47,805 nt of DNA from Hydrogenophaga sp. Lineage in GTDB: Bacteria; Pseudomonadota; Gammaproteobacteria; Burkholderiales; Burkholderiaceae_C. The notes beneath the pieces were generated by a model. The model worked only from the letters and a program-made list of their open reading frames with translations. It was not told where the DNA came from and did not search any database. The stretch lies in contig NZ_JAHCKK010000028.1 in the NCBI RefSeq assembly GCF_026125825.1, positions 1 to 47,805 of the forward strand. Direction: 5' to 3'. This document shows positions 8,901 to 15,220 of this stretch, one piece after another (within the stretch, counting starts at the first letter, position 1; each line of letters starts with the position of its first letter). The translations under genes and the position numbers were made by a program.

Positions 8901-8925
8901 ATGGGCGATGCTAGCATTCCGGCAA
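8896..8925 (-). promoter_or_regulatory. Sigma-70-like promoter of the gentisate operon
   Basis: On the minus strand TTGCCG (8925-8920) and TACAAT (8901-8896) are separated by 18 bp. The predicted start is near 8889, inside the dyad at 8881-8900. A repressor bound there would block the promoter. The start lies about 40 bases upstream of the hydroxylase GTG. Confidence 0.6.
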
Positions 8926-8959
8926 GCCCCGCCCGTCACCGACCTTTCCCAACGAATTC

Positions 8960-9436
8960 ATGAAGCGCTGCCAGCCTCCGGCCATCGACATCGACGATCA
9001 GCCCGGCCACAACATCCGGCGGTTGCACCAGATCTCGGTCGGCATCTTTCTTCGCGAGCTGGGCGCGCTGGAGCTCACGCCGGTGCAGTACGCGGCGCTG
9101 CAGACCGTGGCCAACCACCCGGCCATCGACCAGCGCACGCTGGCGCGGACCATTGCGCTGGATGCGTCCACCACCGGCGGCGTGGTCGACCGCATGGAAT
9201 CGCGCGGCTGGCTGGAACGCCGCACCTCACCCGAGGATCGGCGCTCGCGCCAGCTCGTGCTCACCGATGCGGGCAACGCGTTGCTGGCCAAGGCCGTGCC
9301 CGCGATGCTGCAGGTGCAGGAGCACATCCTGGCGCCGCTGACCGAGCGCCAGCGCGGTGAATTCCTGAAGCTGCTGCGCCTGCTGGTGGACACCAACAAC
9401 GAGCACAGTCGCGCGCCCAGTGAATCTATGAAGTGA
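8960..9436 (+). CDS. MarR-family regulator of the gentisate operon
   Basis: A 158-residue winged-helix regulator. Residues about 28-110 carry the MarR pattern: LELTPVQYAALQTVANHPAIDQRTLARTIALDASTTGGVVDRMESRGWLERRTSPEDRRSRQLVLT, containing the recognition helix and the DRRSR wing. It is divergent from the 3-hydroxybenzoate hydroxylase gene with a 109-base spacer holding one clear operator. By analogy with other aromatic-acid MarR proteins it should repress the operon until an aromatic acid or its CoA ester binds. The ligand is not evident from sequence. Confidence 0.9.
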   Translation: MKRCQPPAIDIDDQPGHNIRRLHQISVGIFLRELGALELTPVQYAALQTVANHPAIDQRTLARTIALDASTTGGVVDRMESRGWLERRTSPEDRRSRQLVLTDAGNALLAKAVPAMLQVQEHILAPLTERQRGEFLKLLRLLVDTNNEHSRAPSESMK

Positions 9437-9453
9437 GGCGCGCTGCGGGCGGC

Positions 9454-10338
9454 TCAGCCCGCGAGGTGTGCCACCACCGCCTGCACCACCTGCCCGTCGC
9501 GCAACAGCCGCGTGTGGCCCAGGCCCTGGGTCGGCATCAGGCGCGCGCCGGCGATCGCGTCGCGATAGGCCTCGGCGTCGGCGAACCGGTTGATGCGGTC
9601 CTCGCGGTCGTGCACGATCAGCGTGGGCAAGGCCACGCGCGGACCCACCGCCGCGGGCTCGAACTGGCGCATCAGAATGCCCTCGCGCGCCTCCACCCGC
9701 TGCTGAAGGCGCTCGCGCGTGAGTTCGCTCAGACCGAAGACCTTCGCGAACAGGCGGGTGTAGGCGTGGGGTGAGGCGGGTGGTGCGAGCAGCGCGATCC
9801 TGGCTGCCGGCAGGCCGCGCGCGGCGGCGTAGGCCAGGGCGTTGGCCGCCAGCGAGTGCGCGGCCACGGCGCGCACTTCGTGACCCTGCTGCTGGAGGCG
9901 CGCGGCGAGGTACTCGATGGCGCGCGCGAACTGAGGCAGGTTGCTGGTGCTGCCCTGGCTGCGCCCGTGTGCGGGCAGATCCACCAGCACGGGCCGAAGG
10001 CCCTGGTCCAGCAGGGCCTGCGCCAGAGGCAACATCTGCGCGGCATGGCCACCCCAGCCATGCAGCAGAAGCACCACCGGGCCGGATGGGCCGGGGGGCT
10101 CGTACACCGTGAGGCTGGCCTGCTCGAACGGCCAGGGCGTGGCACGCCAGGCGGCGAGCGCAGGTTGGCGGCGGTGCAGCCACTTGGGCGGCAATGGCGT
10201 GCCAAACAGGCGGTAGGCGCCGCGCACCGCCAGCGCCGGCCAGACCTTCTCGGACAGGCCCAGCGCCCAGCGAAGCCAGCGCGTGCCTGGGCTGGCCTGG
10301 TAGTAGGCTGAAGCGGTCTGCAAGGGCGTGGTGCTCAT
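9454..10338 (-). CDS. Alpha/beta hydrolase
   Basis: A 294-residue serine hydrolase with the canonical fold order: oxyanion region LLHGWGGHA (near 92-99), VLVDLPAHGRS strand and turn, nucleophile elbow AAHSLAA with S162, acid IVHDREDRIN (D244 or D247), and base GLGHTR with H275. The N-terminal 70 residues form a variable cap-like lead. There is no signal peptide, so it is probably cytosolic. The ATG at 10338 has GGAG 6 bases upstream; a TTG at 10350 is less likely. It follows the TetR gene by 57 bases, and a TetR-type palindrome lies in that gap, so the repressor probably controls it. The substrate is unknown. Confidence 0.85.
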   Translation of the reverse strand: MSTTPLQTASAYYQASPGTRWLRWALGLSEKVWPALAVRGAYRLFGTPLPPKWLHRRQPALAAWRATPWPFEQASLTVYEPPGPSGPVVLLLHGWGGHAAQMLPLAQALLDQGLRPVLVDLPAHGRSQGSTSNLPQFARAIEYLAARLQQQGHEVRAVAAHSLAANALAYAAARGLPAARIALLAPPASPHAYTRLFAKVFGLSELTRERLQQRVEAREGILMRQFEPAAVGPRVALPTLIVHDREDRINRFADAEAYRDAIAGARLMPTQGLGHTRLLRDGQVVQAVVAHLAG

Positions 10339-10355
10339 GGCATTCTCCAAGTAAA

Positions 10356-10371
10356 TCGCACAATCGTGCGA
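10356..10371. promoter_or_regulatory. Candidate TetR operator, hydrolase side
   Basis: TCGCACAATCGTGCGA is an inverted repeat with perfect 6-bp arms (TCGCAC/GTGCGA). It lies 18 bases upstream of the hydrolase ATG and matches the second palindrome upstream of the tetR gene. The repeated motif on both sides of the regulator supports it being the regulator's binding site. Confidence 0.65.
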
Positions 10372-10395
10372 AATTAGGACAAAAAAGAGAGAGGG

Positions 10396-10998
10396 TCAGT
10401 GCTCGTAGGTCTTGACCAGGCGGGCCCAGGTCGCCTGGGCCCGCTCGGCGGCGCGTGGATCGCGCAGAAAGCGCACGTCGTGAACCAGCCCGATGGCCAG
10501 GCTGCAGATTTCGCCCACCAGTTGCTCGGGGTCGGTGTCGGGCTGGAGGTGGCCGAGTTCGATCGCCTGCAGCACGGTGCGCCGCAGCGCGGCGCGCCAG
10601 CGCGTGACCTCGCCCAGCAACAGGTCGCGCAGCTCGCCTTCGCGGTCATCGAGTTCGAAGGCGCCCGAGGTGTAGAGGCAACCGGTGTGCGCCTCCACGT
10701 CGCGCAGGCGGATGAGCCAGCGCCGCACGATCTCGCTCAGGCGCGGCAGCCCCTTGGGCGCCTGCATGGCCGGCACGAACACGTCGCCGATGAAGCGGCG
10801 GCCGAATTCCTCGATCACCGCCTTCTGCAAGGCCTCGCGCGAGCCCACGCGGGAGAACACGCCACTCTTGGAAATGCCGATGCGGTCGGCCACGGCCTGC
10901 AGGGTGATGGCCTCCAGCCCTTCGGACGCGGCCAGGTCCAGCGCCGCGCCGACGATGGCGGCGCGTGTCATTTCACTTTTCTGCGTCCTGGCGTCCAT
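10396..10998 (-). CDS. TetR-family transcriptional repressor
   Basis: A 200-residue regulator. Residues 10-56 form the TetR helix-turn-helix (TRAAIVGAALDLAASEGLEAITLQAVADRIGISKSGVFSRVGSREAL), followed by an all-helical ligand domain with a TetR_C-like pattern (HTGCLYTSGAFELDDREGELRDLL). Palindromes at 11009-11024 and 10356-10371 flank it, predicting autorepression and control of the downstream hydrolase. Its own promoter places the transcription start at or next to the ATG, and no ribosome site is visible, so the mRNA is probably leaderless. Confidence 0.92.
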   Translation of the reverse strand: MDARTQKSEMTRAAIVGAALDLAASEGLEAITLQAVADRIGISKSGVFSRVGSREALQKAVIEEFGRRFIGDVFVPAMQAPKGLPRLSEIVRRWLIRLRDVEAHTGCLYTSGAFELDDREGELRDLLLGEVTRWRAALRRTVLQAIELGHLQPDTDPEQLVGEICSLAIGLVHDVRFLRDPRAAERAQATWARLVKTYEH

Positions 10999-11004
10999 GG
11001 GGCA

Positions 11005-11032
11005 AATTTAGCACGAACGTGCGAAATGTCAA
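11005..11032 (-). promoter_or_regulatory. tetR promoter
   Basis: On the minus strand a consensus TTGACA (11032-11027) is followed after 16 bp by TAAATT (11010-11005). The predicted start falls about 6-7 bases further on, at the ATG (10998). The TetR palindrome occupies the spacer and the edge of the -10. Confidence 0.7.
11009..11024. promoter_or_regulatory. Candidate TetR operator, autoregulatory
   Basis: TAGCACGAACGTGCGA has arms GCACG/CGTGC and differs little from the palindrome at 10356-10371. It lies between the -35 and -10 of the tetR promoter, the usual position for autorepression. It also lies 23 bases before the -35 of the divergent split-barrel operon. Confidence 0.65.
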
Positions 11033-11046
11033 GCCGATGCCGCCGC

Positions 11047-11075
11047 TTGGCGCTGCCCGCGGCCCTCGCTATGAT
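11047..11075 (+). promoter_or_regulatory. Promoter of the split-barrel/GAF operon
   Basis: TTGGCG (11047-11052) and TATGAT (11070-11075) are spaced exactly 17 bp. The predicted start is near 11082, a few bases before a GTG at 11087 and 26 bases before the TTG at 11108. Confidence 0.55.
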
Positions 11076-11107
11076 CGCGGCGTCCTGTGCACCCTTGGTG
11101 GCCGCCC

Positions 11108-11605
11108 TTGGAATCCTCCCATTCACCCCTGCTGACGCTGGAGCACCTGGCCATGATGGATGCCGGGGTTTCCGTCATCGTCAGCAGCTGTGGGCCGGAC
11201 CTCACGCCCAGCGTCATGCGCGCCGTGGGCAGCCAGGTCGGGCCGCAGGGCCGCCTCATCACGGTGTACCTGTGCCGCAGCCAGTCGGTGCAACTGCTGC
11301 GCGACATTGCCCGCAGTGGGCGATTGGCCGCGGTGTTCAGCCAGCCCAGCACGCACAAGACCGTGCAACTCAAGACCACCAGCGCCCGCCTGCGCGAGGC
11401 ACGCGAGGACGAGGCACCGGTCCTCCAGCGCTACCTGCGTGGCATGGAGCAGGAGTTGTCCCTGCTCGGCTTCGACCGTGTTTTCACCCGGGCCATGCTC
11501 ACGCACCGGCTGGACGACGTGGTGGCGATCGAGTTCCAGCCCGAGCAGGCCTTCGACCAGACGCCCGGGCGCAAGGCCGGCCAGCCGATCGTGGGGCGCC
11601 CATGA
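11108..11605 (+). CDS. Pyridoxamine 5'-phosphate oxidase-like FMN-binding split-barrel protein
   Basis: About 165 residues. The sequence (MMDAGVSVIVSSCGPDLTPSVMRAVGSQVGPQGRLITVYLCRSQSVQLLRDIARSGRLAAVFSQPSTHKTVQLKTT) is weakly but recognisably of the split-barrel flavin/heme-binding type, with the beta-strand order and the SG-LAAVF-P pattern of that fold. The start is uncertain: TTG at 11108 has GGTGG 6 bases upstream, GTG at 11087 is the alternative, and the first ATG (11152) would cut the first strand. Its stop overlaps the ATG of the next gene by 4 bases, so the two are translationally coupled. The ligand (FMN, F420 or heme) cannot be told by eye. Confidence 0.7.
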   Translation: MESSHSPLLTLEHLAMMDAGVSVIVSSCGPDLTPSVMRAVGSQVGPQGRLITVYLCRSQSVQLLRDIARSGRLAAVFSQPSTHKTVQLKTTSARLREAREDEAPVLQRYLRGMEQELSLLGFDRVFTRAMLTHRLDDVVAIEFQPEQAFDQTPGRKAGQPIVGRP

Positions 11606-12966
11606 CCGCCGTGGACCTGGCCGAGGTGCGGCCTTGCCTGGAGGGGGTCATCCCGGCCATGGTGGCGACCACGTCAGCCGACGGCACGCCCAACGTGGCC
11701 TACATCTCACAGGTCTATTACGTGGACGAGGGACACGTCGCGCTGTCGTTCCAGTTCTTCAACAAGACGCGCCAGAACCTCCTGGCCCATCCCCGTTCGA
11801 CGTTGCTGGTGCTCAACCCGCTCAATGCGGTGTTCTACCGCCTGCACCTGCGATACCTGCGCACCGAGGAGGAGGGCCCGGTGTTCGAGAGCATGAAGGC
11901 GCAGCTGGCCGGCATCGCCAGTCACAGCGGTATGGCCGATGTGTTTCGCCTGCGGGGCTCGGACATCCACGAGGTGATCGAGGTCGAGCGGCTGCCCCAG
12001 GAGCCCCTGGCCGAGCCGCTGCCGCCCACCCCGGGCAAACCACCGGCCCTTGCGGTGCTGCGCCGGGCGAGTGCGCGCCTGTCGGCCGCGCGCAGCCTGG
12101 GCGCGGTGCTGGAGGCCACGCTGGACGTGCTGGAGAAAGAGCTCGCGATGCCCCACGCGATTCTGCTGATCCTCGATGCGGCCTCGAAGCGGCTCTACAC
12201 CGTGGCCAGCCGGGGCTACGCCACCTCGGGCGTGGGTTCGGAGATCGCCCTGGGCGATGGTGTGATCGGCGTTGCCGCGCGCGAGCGCACGCCAGTGCGC
12301 ATTGGCCACATGACCAGCGCTTACCTCTACAGCCGGGCGATGCGCGACAGCCTCGCGTGCTACGGCGGCAGCGGTCCCGCCGGAACCGACATTCCTTACC
12401 CCGGCCTGCCCGAGCCGCACAGCCAGCTGGCCGTGCCCCTGCTGTCTGCCGGCCGCGTGACCGGTGTGCTGTTCGTTGAAAGCCCGGTGGACATGCGCTT
12501 TGGCTACGACGAGGAAGATTTGCTGGTGGCGCTGGGTGGGCAGCTGGGCGCCGCCATCGACCTCATGCAGGAGGCCGAGACGGTCTGCACCGAGGAAGAA
12601 CCCGCGGGCGCCGCTGCGGCCGAGCCGCCGATGCAAGCCGGTCCCGCCCTGCGCGTGCGGCACTACCGCAGCAACGACAGCGTGTTCGTGAACAACAACT
12701 ACCTGATCAAAGGCGTGGCGGGCGCGATCCTGTGGAAGCTGCTGCAGGATGGTCAGCGCCAGGGCCGCAGCGAGTTCACCAACCGCGAGCTGCGGCTGGA
12801 TGCCTCGCTGCGCCTGCCCGACGTGGCCGACAACCTGGAGGCCCGTCTGCTGTTGCTGCATCGGCGGCTGGCGGAGCAATGTCCGCAGTTGCGCATCCAG
12901 AAGACCGGGCGGGGGTGCTTCCGATTCGAGGCGCTGCGCCCGGTCGAGCTGGAAGAAGTGGGCTAG
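11602..12966 (+). CDS. Split-barrel + GAF + winged-helix-like fusion protein
   Basis: A 454-residue three-part protein with no signal or membrane segment. Residues about 5-133 are a pyridoxamine-phosphate-oxidase-like split barrel (VIPAMVATTSADGTPNVAYISQVYYVDEGHVALSFQFFNKT). Residues about 155-325 are a GAF domain (SLGAVLEATLDVLEKELAMPHAILLILD ... GDGVIGVAARERTPVRIGHM ... QLAVPLLSAGRVTGVLFVES). Residues about 360-445 resemble an OmpR-type winged helix (LWKLLQDG ... NLEARLLLLHRRLAEQCPQLRIQKTGRGCFRFE). The order suggests a cytosolic redox or cofactor sensor with a DNA-binding or interaction end. The first two domains are confident, the third is inferred. The start at 11602 is fixed by the ATGA overlap with the preceding stop. 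Confidence 0.8.
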   Translation: MTAVDLAEVRPCLEGVIPAMVATTSADGTPNVAYISQVYYVDEGHVALSFQFFNKTRQNLLAHPRSTLLVLNPLNAVFYRLHLRYLRTEEEGPVFESMKAQLAGIASHSGMADVFRLRGSDIHEVIEVERLPQEPLAEPLPPTPGKPPALAVLRRASARLSAARSLGAVLEATLDVLEKELAMPHAILLILDAASKRLYTVASRGYATSGVGSEIALGDGVIGVAARERTPVRIGHMTSAYLYSRAMRDSLACYGGSGPAGTDIPYPGLPEPHSQLAVPLLSAGRVTGVLFVESPVDMRFGYDEEDLLVALGGQLGAAIDLMQEAETVCTEEEPAGAAAAEPPMQAGPALRVRHYRSNDSVFVNNNYLIKGVAGAILWKLLQDGQRQGRSEFTNRELRLDASLRLPDVADNLEARLLLLHRRLAEQCPQLRIQKTGRGCFRFEALRPVELEEVG

Positions 12967-13706
12967 GCCGCGACCAGGCCGGGCACGGGCGGCAGCCCGA
13001 GCCCGTGCGCCAGTTTCATCGCGTTGTGCGCGTTGAGCGTGCCCCGTGTGGCGTCCAGCATGGCCTCGAACACCGGCGCTGGCGCGCCTGCCCGCATCTC
13101 CTGGAGCACGCCCAGGCGTTCGGGCGCGTTCAGGTTGGGCAGCATCCAGCGCATCACGAGCATCATCTCGGCAGGCGGGATCGTCGCCACCAGGGCGTTG
13201 TGCACGTCAACCAGTTCCGCGTCGGTATAGGCCGCCCACAGGGCGGCGTTGTGCACCGTCTCCTCGGTGTGCATGTGCTGCAGGTTCTCGGCCATGAACA
13301 GGGCCAGGGCCAGGTACAGCGCGTGCAGGCCGGCTTCGCGCTCGTCGGCCGCACACGCGGGCAGGGCGCGGGCCGCGTCGCGCAGGTGCTGGATGTGCTC
13401 CAGGTGGCCCATGTGTTCCTGCGCCACCTGGGCGCAGGTGCCTGGGCAGCGCGCTTCCAGCGCGGGATGCACGAAGCCGTTCTCGTGCGCGACGTGGTTC
13501 GCGCAAAGCGCCAGCAGCTCGTCGACCTGGCTGAGGGTGCGTGCCAGCTCTGCGTCGTCGGTGGGGTCGGTGCGACCGACCGTGAGCAGGGTGTCGGCCA
13601 TGAAGGCGCGCAGGGCCTTGTGGATGCCGGCATAGAGGTTGAAGCGGCCAAGGCCGGTGCGGGCGGCGGCGGCGACGCGCGCCATTTCGAGGGTGTGGGA
13701 TTGCAT
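12963..13706 (-). CDS. Hemerythrin-like domain protein
   Basis: A 247-residue all-helical protein with the histidine/acidic pattern of hemerythrin-like four-helix bundles: H29, then ANHVAHENGFVHP (H71, H74, E75, H80), EHMGHLEHIQH (H98-H107) and LQHMHTEET (H144, H146, E148). These could ligate a diiron centre for O2, NO or peroxide sensing or detoxification. A C-terminal third beyond about residue 165 is unassigned. ATG at 13706 follows AAGGA by 9 bases. It converges on the split-barrel-GAF gene, and the two TAG stops overlap in the palindrome CTAG. The pairing of two redox-type proteins is suggestive only. Confidence 0.75.
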   Translation of the reverse strand: MQSHTLEMARVAAAARTGLGRFNLYAGIHKALRAFMADTLLTVGRTDPTDDAELARTLSQVDELLALCANHVAHENGFVHPALEARCPGTCAQVAQEHMGHLEHIQHLRDAARALPACAADEREAGLHALYLALALFMAENLQHMHTEETVHNAALWAAYTDAELVDVHNALVATIPPAEMMLVMRWMLPNLNAPERLGVLQEMRAGAPAPVFEAMLDATRGTLNAHNAMKLAHGLGLPPVPGLVAA

Positions 13707-13844
13707 GGTGTGGATTCCTTGGGCAGGCGCGGGGCCCGGCCCTGTCTCGGGATGACCGCCGCACCCCATGTGCGTCGAATCATGGAGAGGCAGTCTAGGA
13801 ATCCGCGCCTCGCCGCGCCGCTAAATAGCGCTTAAAGGAATCGT

Positions 13845-13872
13845 AAAAAAACCTTAACCCATCAGGAATGGG
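13845..13872 (-). terminator. Weak candidate terminator after arfB
   Basis: On the minus strand, CCCAT-TCCTG-ATGGG (13872-13858) forms a 5-bp hairpin followed after six bases by seven T (13851-13845). It lies just past the arfB stop. The stem is short and the T-run is offset, so confidence is modest. Confidence 0.4.
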
Positions 13873-13878
13873 CGCGCG

Positions 13879-14283
13879 TCAGTCCAAACCGCGCACGCGG
13901 CCGCGCAATTGCTTGACACCCGAGCGCGCCGCCTTGCCTTCGAGCCGCCGCTGCCGGGCACCGAAGCTGGGCTTGGTGGCCTTGCGCGCCTTGGGCACCG
14001 TGGCCACGCTGTCGACCAGGGCCTGCAGCCGCTGCAGCGCCTCGGCCTTGTTCTGCTCCAGGCTGCGGCTGGTCTGCGCCTTGATGACCACCACACCCTC
14101 GGTCGTGATGCGCTGGTCGCTTCGCGCGAGCAGGCGCTCCTTCACCGCCTCGGGCAGGGAGGAGCCATGCACGGCGAAGCGCAAGTGCACAGCGTTGGAG
14201 ACCTTGTTCACGTTTTGCCCACCCGCGCCCTGCGCGCGGATGGCGGTGAATTCGACCTCGGCGGGATCGATGGTGATCGGCAT
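13879..14283 (-). CDS. arfB: Alternative ribosome-rescue factor ArfB (peptidyl-tRNA hydrolase)
   Basis: A 134-residue release-factor-like protein that frees ribosomes stalled on non-stop mRNA by hydrolysing peptidyl-tRNA. The catalytic GGQ is in AQGAGGQNVNKVSNAVHLRF (residues about 17-36), and the C-terminal basic tail (KARKATKPSFGARQRRLEGKAARSGVKQLRGRVRG) inserts into the empty mRNA channel. Codon-recognition domains are absent, which separates it from RF1/RF2. It lies 27 bases downstream of the cytochrome b561 gene on the same strand, with a perfect hairpin in that gap. No clear ribosome site precedes the ATG at 14283. Confidence 0.93.
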   Translation of the reverse strand: MPITIDPAEVEFTAIRAQGAGGQNVNKVSNAVHLRFAVHGSSLPEAVKERLLARSDQRITTEGVVVIKAQTSRSLEQNKAEALQRLQALVDSVATVPKARKATKPSFGARQRRLEGKAARSGVKQLRGRVRGLD

Positions 14284-14293
14284 CGGCGCAGTG

Positions 14294-14310
14294 TGCCACG
14301 CGACGTGGCA
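14294..14310 (-). other. Perfect hairpin in the arfB 5' region
   Basis: TGCCACG-CGA-CGTGGCA gives a 7-bp stem with a 3-base loop. It starts directly after the cytochrome b561 stop and ends 10 bases before the arfB ATG, where a ribosome site would be expected. No T-run follows, so it is not a typical terminator; it may influence arfB translation or mRNA processing. Confidence 0.4.
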
Positions 14311-14841
14311 TCAGTAGCGCTCCTTGACGCCGGTCACCATGGCCTTGACCAAGCGGGTGCGTTCGATGCGGCCCATGACGATGGCCGCCAGGACATGCAC
14401 ACCGACCATCGGCATCAGCCATTCGCCCAGTCCCTCGTGCAGGTCCTGCAGCCAGGCCACGCCCCAGAACGCATCGAGCGTCTGCATCCAGCCCGTGACC
14501 CCCAGCGCCAGCACCATGGCCATGAGCGCCAGCACCATCAGACCCCCCAGCGGGTTGTGGCCCCAGTGGTGTTCGGGCGTCTTGCGCCCAAGGGCTTGCA
14601 GGTGACGGATCACGCGACCGGGCGTGGGAAAGAAGTCGGCGAAGCGCGCATGGCGCGGGCCGATGAAGCCCCACACCACCCTCACGCACACCAGCACTGC
14701 AGCGGCATACCCAAGCCATTGGTGAAGGGCTTCGCCTTCCTCCACCACGAAGAGGTCCAGCAGCACGCAGGTCACCAGCGACCAGTGGAAGACCCTCACC
14801 AACGGGTCCCAGACCCGTTTCGAGTCGACGATGGTGTTCAC
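14311..14841 (-). CDS. Cytochrome b561-type membrane protein
   Basis: A 176-residue integral membrane protein with four predicted segments, carrying likely heme-b histidines: VFHWSLVTCVLLD (first segment), EALHQWLGYAAAVLVCVRVVWGFIGP (second), the central HHWGHNPLGGLMVLALMAMVLALGVTGW, and LHEGLGEWLMPMVGVHVLAAIVMG. This is the prokaryotic Cyt b561/NiFe-hydrogenase cytochrome-b-like family, which moves electrons across the inner membrane. The start is a GTG at 14841 that overlaps the PepSY stop as GTGA, so translation is coupled. The partner redox protein is not in the window apart from the small PepSY protein. Confidence 0.88.
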   Translation of the reverse strand: MNTIVDSKRVWDPLVRVFHWSLVTCVLLDLFVVEEGEALHQWLGYAAAVLVCVRVVWGFIGPRHARFADFFPTPGRVIRHLQALGRKTPEHHWGHNPLGGLMVLALMAMVLALGVTGWMQTLDAFWGVAWLQDLHEGLGEWLMPMVGVHVLAAIVMGRIERTRLVKAMVTGVKERY

Positions 14842-15095
14842 TTCTGTTGCAGGGGTTTGCCGCTGACCGGGTCGAAGTAGATCTCGACCTTCTTGCCGGC
14901 CTTGTCCGTGCCGTAGATCTCGTAGCACTGGCCCTTGGTGACCTTGAACGTCTTGATCTTGTAGCCTTGGGCTTCCAGGTCTTTCTTGAACGTGGCTTCA
15001 GGCTGCCACTGTTCCTTGGGCGCGGTGCACACCGGGGAGGCCATGGCGGTGGCCGTCAGGGAGATCAGGAAAGCGGAGAGAACGATGGATTTCAT
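14838..15095 (-). CDS. Small periplasmic PepSY-domain protein
   Basis: An 85-residue exported protein. Residues 1-19 ([19 protein letters not shown]) are a signal peptide; the rest ([46 protein letters not shown]) is a single PepSY repeat of the PepSY_2 type, with two cysteines (in PVCTAP and KGQCYEI) that could pair in the periplasm. Such proteins often accompany diheme cytochromes and b561 proteins. GTGA overlap with the downstream cytochrome gene supports joint function. The ATG at 15095 opens the signal peptide; the longer upstream frame is rejected because it lacks export character. Confidence 0.85.
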   Translation of the reverse strand: MKSIVLSAFLISLTATAMASPVCTAPKEQWQPEATFKKDLEAQGYKIKTFKVTKGQCYEIYGTDKAGKKVEIYFDPVSGKPLQQK

Positions 15096-15205
15096 GGGAG
15101 ATGGGTCCTTTGATGAACCCCGCCAATCAGCGGGTGAAGGCATTTCAGCGCCGCAACTTGAAGGCAACCTTAAATGGCCTTGCGCCATCGGGCGGCAGGC
15201 CGCGC

Positions 15206-15214
15206 TGGGATAAT
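15206..15214 (+). promoter_or_regulatory. Extended -10 element of mnmA
   Basis: TGGGATAAT matches an extended -10 (TG-N-TATAAT like). It ends 6 bases before the mnmA ATG, with only CCCCCC between and no ribosome site. The predicted transcription start is the ATG itself. Confidence 0.55.
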
Positions 15215-15220
15215 CCCCCC

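Noticed and set aside
10399-11601. Upstream extension of the split-barrel-GAF frame across tetR
   Set aside because: This part is the antisense of tetR and of the first split-barrel gene. The ATGA overlap and family alignment place the start at 11602.
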